Part shown: one piece after another, positions 19,248 through 29,685 of the stretch
Position numbering within the stretch: position 1 is the first letter of the stretch
Layout of the letters: each line of letters opens with the position of its first letter
Assembly: GCA_030849465.1 (NCBI GenBank)
Contig: JARVLF010000013.1
Location: forward strand, 186,001 to 250,000
Length of the DNA stretch: 64,000 bases
Source of the DNA: Moesziomyces globuligerus
Taxonomy: Eukaryota > Basidiomycota > Ustilaginomycetes > Ustilaginales > Ustilaginaceae
Reading direction: 5' to 3'
Made by a program: the position numbers and the translations under genes
The notes under the pieces: generated by a model
What the model was told of the DNA's origin: nothing
What the model saw: only the letters and a program-made list of their open reading frames with translations
Databases searched by the model: none

Positions 19248-22200
19248 TCAGAAGTTGAGGATCTGCTTGGAATCCATGGGGAGCTCTGCCATCTTGCATC
19301 CGAGGTGGCACTCGAGCGTGCGGAGCATTTCCACGTCGCCGCGCGGGCCGCCCGACGCGGTCACGACGTTGACGCACACGCTCGGTCTGGCCATGCTGCC
19401 AGCAGCAGCGCAGCTGATCTTCTCCTTGTACTCCTCGACGGAGCGGGGCATGTCGTAGAAGAGGATGAGCGGAATCTGGTGGACGTCCTTTGGATTGACG
19501 GCCAGATCACACACCACCAGCGCCTTGCGCGTCCTGCTGCCCGCCGGCACACCGACAAAGCCACCTGGCGGGGCGAATGTGGCGCTGCCGATCATGGTGT
19601 GCGTACCGAACTGCGACGAGGGCGACCTGAACTTGGCGAGTGTCTGCTGGCGCGTATACGTGTTCATCTCCCGGTTCAGGCCGAGCGCTTCGATGCCCTT
19701 GGACGAAAGCTTGTAGATCAGCGCCTCTTGAATCGCCACATTGGCGCAGTAGATGACTGTCTGGCCAAAATCGATGTCTTCCAGCAGGTCCGAGATCAAG
19801 TCGAGCTTCATCTCGCTCGCAGGATTGTGCGACAGGCCCGGAATAGGACTGGAAGCGCCCATCCCGCCGCTCGAGGATGTGACAGCGACGTACAGGTAGT
19901 ACTGACGAAGCCCCTTAAGTGCAGCGAGGAGAGGATCCTTAGATGCGCTGACGCTCGAGTTGACAGGGTGAGCGCCGAGCGCGTTGGAAGGCTGCGAAGC
20001 ATCCCTCTGAGAGGCCGGCGCCTGCATCGCAGAGCCTTGACCACCGAGCCCGTGAACCGTAGAGCCGCTCGAAGGCGCCTGTAGAATGCTGCTGCCTCCG
20101 CCACCGGCGCCGTCACGTCGCACGAGCACGCGCACCGACTCGCGCAGATGAATCGACTGTGCAAAATTGAGCACATCCTGCGGCACCGTGTTGGAAAAGA
20201 GCGCGACCTGACGATCCATCGTCGAGGGACCGGCAGCTGAGCCACCAAAATTGTCCGCGGCCTGCTCGAATGGCGACGTAGCAGCATTGAGACCGCCTAG
20301 AGACAGACCAGGGCTGAGACCGCCGGCCATCCTCGCCTCCGCACCCAAGCTCGAGGGGGCAGCAGGCAGCGGCAAGACACGGAGCATCGTGCCGACATGA
20401 TCAGCCAGGTTCCGGGCGATGAGCTGGTCGACTTCGTCCAAAACGACCAGCCGCACCTCGCTCGGCCGGATCATAGAAGCAGCAGGACCACCGCCCGGAA
20501 TGCGGAGAGAGGAGGCGTTGCTGGTCATGTAGGTGAAGAGGTCGCTCATCTTCTGAGGAGTACCGACCACAATGTGCGGCCATGCTTGGACGAGTGACTG
20601 CGCCTCCTGGTGCACATCGATGCTGCTGGAGGCGACCATGTGGATGCGGATGCCGAGGGGCGCGCCTAGGCCGAGAGCCATGCGCTGCGCCTGAGTAGCC
20701 TGGTCCACGGTGGTGGAGACGATGAGCGCGACAGGCCCATGGTTCGAAGTTGTTTGGCCTGGGCCGCCCGTCTCGTTAAGGACGTTGAGTACGAGCTGCA
20801 AAGCAGGAATGACGTACGACGCGATGCGTTCTTGCGTGGGGGGTGCCTGTGCGATGATGTCGCTGCCGCGCAGGAGGAAAGGCAGAGCGCGCTGCTGGAT
20901 CTTGTTGGGCGGACCCAGACCATACTTGAGAATGGAACGCAGCAAATCGGGGTGCAGATTGAGGTGCTCCCACTTGGAGACGATAGCGTTGGGCTGAATG
21001 AGGCCAGTGCCAGTCTGCAAAGCGCTGCTCGGCCCTGCGCCGTCCTCGAGACCGGGTGTCGGCGTGATGACAGAGCCAGTGGCTCCACTCGACTCCTTGC
21101 GAGGATTGGCAGGCTGCTTTGCCGCGTTCCATCGCCGGTCAGCACCATCCTTTTCCGGTCCACTGCGTCCATTCGGGGCGTTCCAATTGCGGCCGCTGCC
21201 TCCAGGGCGGGGGCTGAGAGCGCCGGATTGCGGGAAGCCATTTGCGCCCATTCCGAACTGACCACCAGCGGTGCTTCCGACGCGGGGGGACGTGGAGCGC
21301 TCAAGGCCTCCCGGAGCACCGAGCTGCGGAGTGCCCAGCAGTGCGTTTGAGGGGGGCAGACCCAGACCCAGACCGGTAGGTGTCGGGGCCCGTCCGATGC
21401 TATGCCCACCGATGCCACCTCCTTGCATGGTGAGCAGGTGCGCCACGCTGTTGGCCAAGGCGCTTACCTGGGCGTTGAGGGCGCGCACTTCGTCCGAGTT
21501 GTTAGTGGCGGGTGCAACGCTCCCAGCGTGAGCCGCGTTGCCACCGCTATTGGAGAGGCTCGCGGGAGGGAGTGCTTTGGTGCGCTCCAACAGGAGCGAT
21601 ACGTTGCGAGAAATGCCCGAAATCTGACGGGAGAAGTCCTTCATGCCGCTCTCGACGCGAGAGAGACGTTCAAGCATCTCCTTGATGAGGGGCGACTCGC
21701 CAAGCGAATCTTCCGCAGCGGTGACATGTTTGTCGAAGATGTTGCCGACAGATACTGATCGATTGGGCGAAGGGCTGGGGAAGCCTGACCCGGACAGCGG
21801 GCTGCCGATGGGAGAATGAACTCCCGAAGCACCAGCGCTACCGATCGTGGCAGCTGTAGGCGAGAGAAGGCCACCGGACAAATTCATGTAGTTGGGCACC
21901 GCCAGGTTGGGCGTCGCCCGCCCCGCTGTGGCCGAGCGATCCGAACGCGGGCCTCGCGAAAGCGAACCGGTGGGAGTTCCGGCGGCCAGCGCATCGGGAG
22001 CAGATGGAGTCGCAGCATCGAAAGGAGCCGTACCGTAGGTCGCCGAGGCCGAGCGCTTGCCAGAAGGCATGAAAGCAGAGTCTGTGTAGTTGCTCTGTGG
22101 GTTGAGACGGTTGGGAGGTTCGCCATGGCTGCTCGCAGGCCGCGAAGATTGAGTATCAGCAGGTTCGCGGTTCACCGACCTGCTGGATTCGGACGACTTA

Positions 22201-22937
22201 TCATGGCTCGCTGGGTGCATCCAGGAGTTGGGTCGAGGCCTACCAAGGTTGAAGCCCGGGCCGGCATGGCCGGACGCGGTAGGGGAGCGACTGAAGGAAG
22301 CCGAGCGGTCGGCGTGGTCGAAGGTGTGGTGGGCGTCGACAAACAGGCGTGGAGTACCAAAGTCGGTCTCGGAGCTGGTATGGAGACTGGCATCCTGTAG
22401 ATGGGCCGTGCTGTTTTCCTGCAGAGAGGGAGACAGCAGAGGGTTGAGGCCGCGCTGCTGGGGATGCAGCCCAGGGTGAGCGTACTCGTGAGCGGGCATG
22501 GGAAGTGGAGAGCCAGAATTGGCGGTGCGGAAGCTTTGCACAGAGGCAGCGAGGCTGTTGGAACGGCTCACATCGACGTGTTTGAGGCCACGGCCAGCGC
22601 CAGCACCTGGGGTTCGAGCACCTCCGATGATGCCTGGTTTGGTCGCTGCGCTGGAAATGGCCGAATCGACGGAACGCGCAGTGTCATCGGCACTTTTGGA
22701 TGAGATGGCCGAGTTGCTTCGGGCCGGGCCGACAGGCTTTGATGGCAGAGGATGGGCGCCCGCACGCATCACCTCGGCTCGTTCGCTTGCAGAGAGTCCG
22801 TTTCCAGCAGCATCGAGGCTGTTCGGGTTGGCGCCGACGGACATGCCGAGCATCGGCTGTGCGCCGCGTTCCTGCTGCGCTGAGGACGCATTGGTGGACC
22901 AGATGCTGTTGCCTGTGATCAGCGGTGAAACTGACAT
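19248..22937 (-). CDS. Degenerate eIF4A-like DEAD-box protein with long disordered N terminus
   Basis: A 1229-residue single-exon protein. The first 650 residues are Ser/Gly/Pro/Asn-rich, apart from a helical stretch (LIKEMLERLSRVESGMKDFS) that may be a coiled coil. From about residue 660 it follows eIF4A: KWEHLNLHPDLLRSILKYGL, PNKIQQRALPFLLRGSDIIA, PHIVVGTPQKMSDLF and RLVVLDEVDQLIARN. The second RecA-like domain runs to the end (DFGQTVIYCANVAIQEALIY). The ATPase motifs are gone: the Walker A region reads AQAPPTQERIAS where eIF4A has a GTGKT loop, the DEAD box is DEVD (834-837), and the HRxGRxGR motif is replaced by KEKISCAAAG. I read it as a non-catalytic RNA- or translation-factor-binding scaffold. 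Insertions with low-complexity Gly/Ser/Ala sequence separate the two domains. Confidence 0.75.
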   Translation of the reverse strand: MSVSPLITGNSIWSTNASSAQQERGAQPMLGMSVGANPNSLDAAGNGLSASERAEVMRAGAHPLPSKPVGPARSNSAISSKSADDTARSVDSAISSAATKPGIIGGARTPGAGAGRGLKHVDVSRSNSLAASVQSFRTANSGSPLPMPAHEYAHPGLHPQQRGLNPLLSPSLQENSTAHLQDASLHTSSETDFGTPRLFVDAHHTFDHADRSASFSRSPTASGHAGPGFNLGRPRPNSWMHPASHDKSSESSRSVNREPADTQSSRPASSHGEPPNRLNPQSNYTDSAFMPSGKRSASATYGTAPFDAATPSAPDALAAGTPTGSLSRGPRSDRSATAGRATPNLAVPNYMNLSGGLLSPTAATIGSAGASGVHSPIGSPLSGSGFPSPSPNRSVSVGNIFDKHVTAAEDSLGESPLIKEMLERLSRVESGMKDFSRQISGISRNVSLLLERTKALPPASLSNSGGNAAHAGSVAPATNNSDEVRALNAQVSALANSVAHLLTMQGGGIGGHSIGRAPTPTGLGLGLPPSNALLGTPQLGAPGGLERSTSPRVGSTAGGQFGMGANGFPQSGALSPRPGGSGRNWNAPNGRSGPEKDGADRRWNAAKQPANPRKESSGATGSVITPTPGLEDGAGPSSALQTGTGLIQPNAIVSKWEHLNLHPDLLRSILKYGLGPPNKIQQRALPFLLRGSDIIAQAPPTQERIASYVIPALQLVLNVLNETGGPGQTTSNHGPVALIVSTTVDQATQAQRMALGLGAPLGIRIHMVASSSIDVHQEAQSLVQAWPHIVVGTPQKMSDLFTYMTSNASSLRIPGGGPAASMIRPSEVRLVVLDEVDQLIARNLADHVGTMLRVLPLPAAPSSLGAEARMAGGLSPGLSLGGLNAATSPFEQAADNFGGSAAGPSTMDRQVALFSNTVPQDVLNFAQSIHLRESVRVLVRRDGAGGGGSSILQAPSSGSTVHGLGGQGSAMQAPASQRDASQPSNALGAHPVNSSVSASKDPLLAALKGLRQYYLYVAVTSSSGGMGASSPIPGLSHNPASEMKLDLISDLLEDIDFGQTVIYCANVAIQEALIYKLSSKGIEALGLNREMNTYTRQQTLAKFRSPSSQFGTHTMIGSATFAPPGGFVGVPAGSRTRKALVVCDLAVNPKDVHQIPLILFYDMPRSVEEYKEKISCAAAGSMARPSVCVNVVTASGGPRGDVEMLRTLECHLGCKMAELPMDSKQILNF

Positions 22938-23998
22938 GGTGGCTAGACGATCGGTGAATCACGATACTGCCTAGCCCAGTACCGCGAGTGTCTAGGCCGA
23001 AGTGTGGCAGAGGCGAAGTTGGCGGTGGCCAGGGCGCAAGAACCAATCGCCTATCGAAAGATGCCTTGAGTCCAAGCTCTGCAGTGTGCTGCCCTCCCTT
23101 TGCTATCGCTGCAGCCGGGTGCTAGTATGTTTGTCGAGCTGTGGCCCGTGACGAAGCGTTCAGACCAGTGAGGGAGACGGAAGCTTGAAAAGGAGCTTGT
23201 GGGTTGGGCGAGGAGGTGTGACTTGGCAGCTTTGCATGCTCGCTAAAGCTGCGTCCTTTTTGCGGGCGGCCGAAAGGGGTCCAGCTCGCCAGAAGGAGCA
23301 CGAAAAATTGGCAACTCGACGCACGCTCTCGGCCACCCGCCGCACCGCACCGCAACGCACCGAACCGTTGCCGCACGCCGAAGCACACCTGCACGACTCG
23401 ACACGTCGGCGAGGCGCCGAGAGTCCAACACTCGGCTTGAATTTTCTCTGGACCTGCAAGCCCGTCTCGGAAGACCGCGTCGGGCCTGCCTGATTTAGGG
23501 GTCCAGAGCGCACGGCCGGCCACTCGAGACTGGTGGGCTCGAGCACGCCCTTGGGACTCTGTGACTGCACAGCAGCTAAGTGAGCTGCCAGCAACATCCA
23601 GCCAGCAAGCATCGAAAGCATCATAGCTCAGTCTGCTGGCCTCTCCATTAGACCTGCTGTTGTCCTCCTTGTCTGCCACAAGAGGGTGGTCTCTACGATA
23701 GGCGTCGCAACCACGATGAAGTCGCATCATTCGGCGGGCCGTGATTTCAAGCACGCCTCAACAGCTTGTTTTCTTCTTGTGGAGCTTCGCTTGATGTCAC
23801 AGCACCGCCAACAGGATTGCGCAGTCCAACACACGCACGATTCAGAGAGCTCAATCGCTTCTGCATATGACGGATGCGCAGTTACATTACAAAAGGGAGG
23901 TCGTCCGAGACAGGGATGCGCGTTGCTCATGAGCTGAGGCTGCGCTATGCCTTTGGCGCCAGCATGGGGATGCGCGCGACCGATGCATTAGTTTTCGA
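22938..23998. other. Spacer: eIF4A-like promoter and SEC22 3' flank
   Basis: About 1.06 kb. A repetitive stretch at 23330-23370 consists of CCGCACCG/CAACGCACCGAACCG words. Frames on both strands are short and mutually overlapping. No gene is supported. Confidence 0.45.
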
Positions 23999-24679
23999 TC
24001 AGAAAAACTTGATCCAGATGATGAAGAGGAAGAGGAGGCCGACCGCACCTACGGGCGCCCACTTGCGGTACAGCGCATCCAGATTGATCTGACGCGCAGC
24101 CTTGCGGTACTTGAGCGACTCGTCACGGAGCGACGACGACATGGTCGACATCTGGTCCAAGCTGTCACCGCGCCACAACAGATCCTCCATGTTCTTGGTC
24201 ATGATGCGCGTCACATCCTGCAGATCTTCGTTGAGTCGGTCCAGATTCGACGAGGCCGCCGATTGCGCCGTGCGCGAGTCTTCGTACAGTCGCTTGGTGC
24301 GCTGCATGAACGTGTCGAAGCTCACAAACGCATACGGTCGTAGCGTTCTCTGCTCTACCTGGTTGCCATAGCTCCTTTCGAACTCCTTCGAGAGCTCATC
24401 GAGGTACGAGAATGCAAGTTTGCGCGGGTACGACTTGTCGGCGATGGTCAGGTATACCACCGAGTTGGGCATGGCTGGAGGCGGAGAGATGAGGTAGTGC
24501 AGCGTGTACTTGCCGCTCTCGATGCTGCATCGTGGTTCCGACGACGCAGTGATGCGGCGAAAGATGAGCTTAGCCTGCTGCTTGTGTTCGGACAAGTCGT
24601 TTTCCGTCTTGCCATCGTCCACGCTCTGTGCCAGGGGCAAGCCGTCCGAGACGCGCGCGATCTGTGTCGAGAGTGGCAT
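23999..24679 (-). CDS. SEC22: R-SNARE Sec22
   Basis: Vesicle SNARE of ER-Golgi transport in both directions. The 226-residue protein has the expected order. An N-terminal longin domain (about 1-130) includes YFLI-type strand equivalents such as HYLISPPPAMPNSVVYLTIA and the helix KLAFSYLDELSKEF. The SNARE helix (about 140-195) has the zero-layer Arg in NMEDLLWRGDSLDQM. A single C-terminal membrane span follows (VGAVGLLFLFIIWIKFF). It lacks the CAAX box of Ykt6, which separates the two longin R-SNAREs. The start ATG at 24679 gives a normal N terminus and no intron is needed. Its complex partner BOS1 is about 38 kb away in this window. Confidence 0.93.
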   Translation of the reverse strand: MPLSTQIARVSDGLPLAQSVDDGKTENDLSEHKQQAKLIFRRITASSEPRCSIESGKYTLHYLISPPPAMPNSVVYLTIADKSYPRKLAFSYLDELSKEFERSYGNQVEQRTLRPYAFVSFDTFMQRTKRLYEDSRTAQSAASSNLDRLNEDLQDVTRIMTKNMEDLLWRGDSLDQMSTMSSSLRDESLKYRKAARQINLDALYRKWAPVGAVGLLFLFIIWIKFF

Positions 24680-25630
24680 TCTTTCGGTATATGTATTGAT
24701 CTCCGGCGATGCTCAGAGGTGGCGGGCGAACGAGTAGGGTCGACCTGAAGACGCGTGTCTTTCCCGCAAGCTCTGGGTGTGCCTGGGCTCTGCTTGGATG
24801 AGGCTGTTGTTGGCCTGGCAGTGCAGCGATTTTGGATGGAGATGCGGCGCTGATTTGATTCGTAGATGGGACCGAGCGAATGGCAAGGATTGACGGTGCT
24901 GTATGGCTGAGGATGGTGTCGAATGGTGTTGGAAGAAGTGCTCGTCGGCTGTGCGGATGATCACGCGCAAGGGCTGCAACGGTCAGTGTGCATCAGCATG
25001 TGCTGGCGTGGCAGAAGCGGGCGTGCGCTGCAGCAGCCACTCTTACGTGGAGGATCGGTGAATTTTTAAATTTCATGTTCAGAGAAGCAGGTCGCACATG
25101 TTTGAACAAAATATTCTGTTTTGGGCGACCCTGACGCGGGGGGATCGGCGTCAAGCAGCGACGTCGGAAGCACAGGCACTTGCCCACTGTGGCCGCCAAG
25201 AGGCTATAACTGCACGGCGGTGTGGGTGTTTTGTTGGCGAGCGTGGAGCAGCGCAACAGAGGCGGAGTGCTGTCGCATCGCAACGCTCAACTGGCGAGTG
25301 GCAGGTCTTGCGGCCATACGCGCTTCCAGTCTCATCAGCCAGCGTCTCCTCGACTAACCCTCCCATCAACACCAACCCTCTCACCTCTGCTGGGATCAAC
25401 CACGACTCCTGTCGATCGCCACTACCTTCACGAGGCTGTGCGTGTCGGTGCTGGCAGCTTGCAGGCTTCGCTCTTCAGTTCCGTCGAATCGACGTAGCGC
25501 ACCTTTATCCCGTCCAATCTCCACAGGAGGCACATCATCTCTCACGGCTGCTTCGACAAGCGCGCGCATCGCAGAGCTACACTCTCCTCTCTTCTTATCG
25601 TTTTACCATACAACGACCTGCTAACGCACC
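24680..25630. promoter_or_regulatory. Divergent promoter region SEC22 / WHI2
   Basis: About 950 bases between divergent start codons. The AT-rich block GTGAATTTTTAAATTTCATG at 25060-25079 stands out. Pyrimidine-rich sequence fills the last 250 bases before the WHI2 start. No gene was seen. Confidence 0.5.
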
Positions 25631-26803
25631 ATGGACGACACAAACGAGTTTCCGATGCAGGACCCGGGCACGCATCTCACTTTGGAGCTGCGCGGGACGC
25701 GCTTCGTCATCGAGCGCGAGACCATGATGAACCTGCCCGAATCGGTGCTGCTCTGCCTCTTCCCCAACGGTCTCATCCTGACACGTCAACCTCGTGTGCC
25801 CTCCGTGCTCGATCAGGAAGGCGAGGAGGACGAGGAGGAACTCTACCTTGTCGATTTCGATCCGCAATGTCTCTCGTACGTGCTGAGCTTCTTCAAGACC
25901 GCTCAGGACGAGTTCTACGGGACTGCCGAGCATCCAGGCAAATATCGACCCAGCTCAGAGTATGGCAGCCCAGCACTCTACCACTACGCCCTGGCGTCGA
26001 ACGAGGGCGCTGACGCCTTCGCCCAAGGCAACATCTCGCAGATCCCGCTGATGAACAAGCAGCCCATCATCGTGCTGCGCGAGGAACTCGAATACTTTGC
26101 TATTCCGCCCAAGAAGATGGCTGCAGGACAGGCAAAGCCAGCGGAGATCGATCCAGAAGAGTTTGAAGGCACCGACCCATCGACCGGGCACCCGACGCCC
26201 GCGCTGCTTCGGCTCAAGTATAGCTGTGGAGACGCGCTGCTCGATCGCAAGCAGATCTTCACGGCACTGCAGAGGAACGTCAACAAGGAGAACAACCTGG
26301 CTGAGCAGCATCTCATCGACATGCTCTGCATGAGCGGATTTGATCGCGAAGACACATGGGGCTTCCGCGCTCTCGAGCCCAATCGCTGCTGCATCACCTC
26401 GATCGCGCTCGTGTTGCTCAAGACGGGCGTCACGCATGCTGGAGAGCTCGAGGCAGAAGGGCTCACCCAGGAGGCACTGGCATCGGGCGAGTACCACGAT
26501 CCGACAGGAAGGACGAGCATTCTCTCCAACGTCAGGGTGGATCACCAGCAGTTTGCAACCGCACAAAAACTCCTCCTCTTCTGGCGGAAGCCAGCGAGAA
26601 AGTGCTGGTGGGACGGCATCGACATCGTGCTGCCCGCATCGGACAAGGACGTGCCCGCGCAGGCAGACACTGCTTCGCAGGCGCAAGACCTCAACGATGC
26701 CGGTCTCACAGCAAAGGAAGCCGAGCTGCTCAAGTCGGGCAAAGGAAGGAAGGTGCGGGTTTGGGCGCGTAGAGTGTGGACTCTCGAGCTCAGCCTCATT
26801 TGA
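25631..26803 (+). CDS. WHI2: WHI2-like stress/growth regulator (BTB/T1-like domain)
   Basis: A 390-residue protein with a KCTD/BTB-like N terminus: LTLELRGTRFVIERETMMNL, then ESVLLCLFPNGLIL and an acidic strand LYLVDFDPQCLSYVLSFF. This is the fungal Whi2 pattern. In yeast, Whi2 works with the Psr1/Psr2 phosphatases in the general stress response, nutrient sensing and growth arrest. The C-terminal half (about 175-390) is a conserved globular region with FDREDTWGFRALEPNRCCI, and ends with VRVWARRVWTLELSLI. The start ATG at 25631 is in a good context (CACCATGG). The protein is of typical length and has no membrane span. Assignment is by motif reading of the N-terminal domain; the phosphatase-partner role is family knowledge. 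Confidence 0.78.
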   Translation: MDDTNEFPMQDPGTHLTLELRGTRFVIERETMMNLPESVLLCLFPNGLILTRQPRVPSVLDQEGEEDEEELYLVDFDPQCLSYVLSFFKTAQDEFYGTAEHPGKYRPSSEYGSPALYHYALASNEGADAFAQGNISQIPLMNKQPIIVLREELEYFAIPPKKMAAGQAKPAEIDPEEFEGTDPSTGHPTPALLRLKYSCGDALLDRKQIFTALQRNVNKENNLAEQHLIDMLCMSGFDREDTWGFRALEPNRCCITSIALVLLKTGVTHAGELEAEGLTQEALASGEYHDPTGRTSILSNVRVDHQQFATAQKLLLFWRKPARKCWWDGIDIVLPASDKDVPAQADTASQAQDLNDAGLTAKEAELLKSGKGRKVRVWARRVWTLELSLI

Positions 26804-27325
26804 AGCCGACCTCACTCGGCTCTCGGGTGCATCGGCCACCTAACTGCTTGGCTGCGACAAGCCAGCCGCGAACGTGCCGCGCCGCAACTCTGCCAGCTCC
26901 ACATGCTTTATACCCCAGCCTCACGCTCGCTCTGCATCACATTGCCATGCTTATCCACTTGCTACCTACGAGCCTCACCGGCGATCGTTGCAGTCCTACT
27001 GAAGTGAACTAGTCCGAATCAAGGCACTGCACACAGCGGCAAGCTGTCAGTGTGTCGGGCAGTGAGAGCGTTGCATCGACGCCGTTGCGTGTGGGCACGT
27101 CGATCTTGGCCTGTCCAAATTAATAAGCGCGGAATCGCACGAGACGGAGGTCGCCTCACGTGATACGACATTTTTCCGAAGCCAAGGGCAGCCTCCGAAG
27201 AAGGAAGACCTGCAACACCTCTAAATCTGCATCTTGACTTGCCGATACCTTCCGTACCATCCCCAGACTCATCACTCTTGTCTCGACGGTCTACGGAGAC
27301 GTCACACTCTCCCTCTATCTACGAG
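26804..27325. promoter_or_regulatory. Promoter region of uS10m, with WHI2 3' flank
   Basis: About 520 bases. Contains AAATTAATAAGCGCGGAATCGC at 27117-27138 (AT-rich block), the E-box palindrome described separately and a T-run at 27170-27176. No gene was seen. Confidence 0.5.
27156..27163. promoter_or_regulatory. E-box palindrome TCACGTGA upstream of uS10m
   Basis: A perfect 8-base palindrome, 163 bases before the uS10m start codon. Such E-boxes bind bHLH factors (Cbf1-type in yeasts). The binding is inferred from the motif and its position. Confidence 0.4.
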
Positions 27326-28290
27326 ATGGCTTTTAGAACCGCTGGCGCCCTGCGTCAGCTCAGCGCGGCTGTCTCGTCTGCTTCGCGCACCTCCACCCTG
27401 CCTGCGGCCGCTCCCATCGCCAGGGCATTGTCGTAAGTACCTGTGCGGCAGCGCGCACTCTGTGGAATCGATCACGGTCACAGAGAGCCTGATCAGGATA
27501 TCTTATCAGCCCGTACTGACTCCTCGCAACTCCCGACCATCGATCACACATGCACTTCAGCACTTCGTCCGGGCTTTGGAACCAGTCTACCTCGTCCTCT
27601 GTGACGCTGGACCACCTGCAAAATCAGACGGATGTGCTCGCACGAAGCAGCGCCGATGCCTCGCCCAACACGACCTCCGCTAAGGACGAGGAACAGTTTG
27701 TCATTCCGGACTGCTTGCTGCCGACCGAAAAGCACGCGCCGACGCACGGCGTTCACGTTGCAACGCTGCATATGCGTTCGTACGCCGACGGCGTTGGGAA
27801 CCTGGACCTCTTTGCTGACTTTGCGCGCAAGGCAGCATATGCAATCGGCATTCCCGTGAGCGGCGTGGCTCACCTGCCCACGCGCACATCGCTGTGGACG
27901 GTGCCGAGATCGCCATTCGTGCACAAAAAGTCGCAGGAGAACTTCTGGAGGAAGACGCACTCGCGCAGCATCAAGGTGTTCGATGCCAACGACCAGGTGG
28001 TCGACCGATGGCTGCACTTCCTGCGCATCCACGCACTCCCCGGTGTTGGCCAGAAGGCGGACCTGTTCCGCTACCACGAGCTCGGCGTGGGCGACAAGCT
28101 GATGGACGAGGCAAAGGCTCTGCAGCGCTCCGGATCTTCCGACACGAGCACCACAAAGTCAGAAGCGAGGGAGGAGTCGAAGCAGGGTGCGGCGACTGCC
28201 GAGGGCTCGAGTGCGGACAACATTAAGAAGATCGCCGATGGCATTGTCGAGCAGGAGATGGCACGGGAGAAGGCCGAAGAGCAAAAGTGA
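27326..28290 (+). CDS. RSM10: Mitochondrial small-ribosomal-subunit protein uS10m (two exons)
   Basis: Component of the mitochondrial 37S ribosomal subunit. Exon 1 (27326-27432) encodes a basic Ala/Ser/Arg-rich presequence (MAFRTAGALRQLSAAVSSAS). A 128-base intron (GTAAGT...CAG) splits a Ser codon, and exon 2 runs 27561-28290, giving 278 residues. The S10 domain (about 90-200) shows HGVHVATLHMRSY, DLFADFARKAAYAIGIPVSG, LPTRTSLWTVPRSPFVHKKS and FDANDQVVDRWLHFLRIHAL, the usual uS10 order. A Lys/Glu-rich tail of about 60 residues extends past the family core. The open frame of exon 2 could start at an ATG at 27550, but that would lose the presequence. Confidence 0.9.
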
Positions 28291-29685
28291 TTGTACAGCA
28301 GGCTCGCTCGTCGCCAGCGTTGCGGCGCTCCGTCCCGCGCAATACATTCAATGACACCGCATTGGAAGAACGGAAACTAGTGGCACAGCCTTGGTTGGAC
28401 GGTGGTCCGCCAGATCAGGAGCTCGTCTCGTTGACCATGAAGGAAGCCATAGCTGCTATCATGGTGTCATCTGTGGGTATGGCTGTGCAGATTCGACGCC
28501 AACAATCTGAAGTATCGATCCATGACACTCCCAGAACAATCGTCAAGCCACGGTGAATCTCATTGCTTGGCAAACCACCGAGCAGTACCGATGATGTCTT
28601 AAGGCATGATCAGCTCTGTCATGCTGGAACAGGTCGGAGCACAGCTTCCGAAACGAGCCCGAAAGTGCCGTCTGAAAGTGGGAAGTTGCACTATACAGAA
28701 TGATGTGACGCCAGGGAATTGGCTTGGATTGGATTGCCTGTCACGGGACTTGGACGGAGTTGCATCCGAGGCGTCTCAAAGATCAACAGCCCACACCACA
28801 CAGCCACGCCTCCGAGACCCACAGCACCGTTCAATCTTACAATGATGTAGTGACTTTTCTGGCTGGCCGGTGGGGCACGGGCACGCGGACGTGGCCATCG
28901 GAGGCATCTTGCATACGAGGACGAGGTCCGCACACCGAAAGAAGTGCCCCCCGGCGAGTGAGTTGGCTGTCGCACTGCATCTTCATTTTGACAAAGCATG
29001 CGATTCCCGCTACCTTAGATCGCTGCATGGTAACGTAGGTGGGTCGCCCATCTACATTATCAGAGACCAGCGTGATCAGCACGATCACCGCGATACGCTA
29101 GGATGGCGGCACGGAGGTGATGCTCGCGCGTACTTTGATGAATGTTCATCGCGCTGGGCCCTCTACGCTAATGGCAAGCGAGCAGTCGGCGAACGGTGGG
29201 CGTGCAGTTGGCGCAAGCACAGTGGAGGAGAAGCAGCAGCAGCAGCAGCAGCAGCAGCGAAGACCCTCTGTCTGCAGGCGCGCCTGAAGCGAGCGCTGAC
29301 TGCACCCTGAAGTGTTTGGACGCGCTGCGCCGAAAGGGCCAAGCAGGCGCGTGCCGCCGCGCTGTGCCGCGCTGTGTTGGTCTCAATCGGCTCCCGCTTC
29401 GTCCGCGAGCGCATGCATGACAAGCGCCATGCACACTGAACAGTTCACGTTCAGCCGCCCAGCCTCTGCACCCGCAACAATCACACTGTCACATTTTCGA
29501 TCTTGCTGCGCCGGTCGGGTCGCCGAGCATCTGTAGTCCACTCCTGTCTCCATCCCGATCCACCATATCTGCCGCTCTCCACCTTCTTTGCTCGACTTCA
29601 CGGCTGTCCCTGTCGTCACATTCAATTGACGAATCTGATGGCGAACCCGTAGTTCATCCACGCCGCGGCCAGCCGCTACCTCGAC
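28291..29685. other. Spacer: uS10m 3' flank and promoter of the Byr4/Bfa1-like gene
   Basis: About 1.4 kb without a supported gene. Contains a pure AGC repeat (listed separately) and a pyrimidine-rich leader in the last 120 bases before the next start. Small open frames overlap each other on both strands. Confidence 0.45.
29233..29258. repeat. (GCA)n trinucleotide repeat
   Basis: An uninterrupted run of about 8.5 GCA units in the intergenic region between uS10m and the Byr4/Bfa1-like gene. Likely length-polymorphic. Confidence 0.9.
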
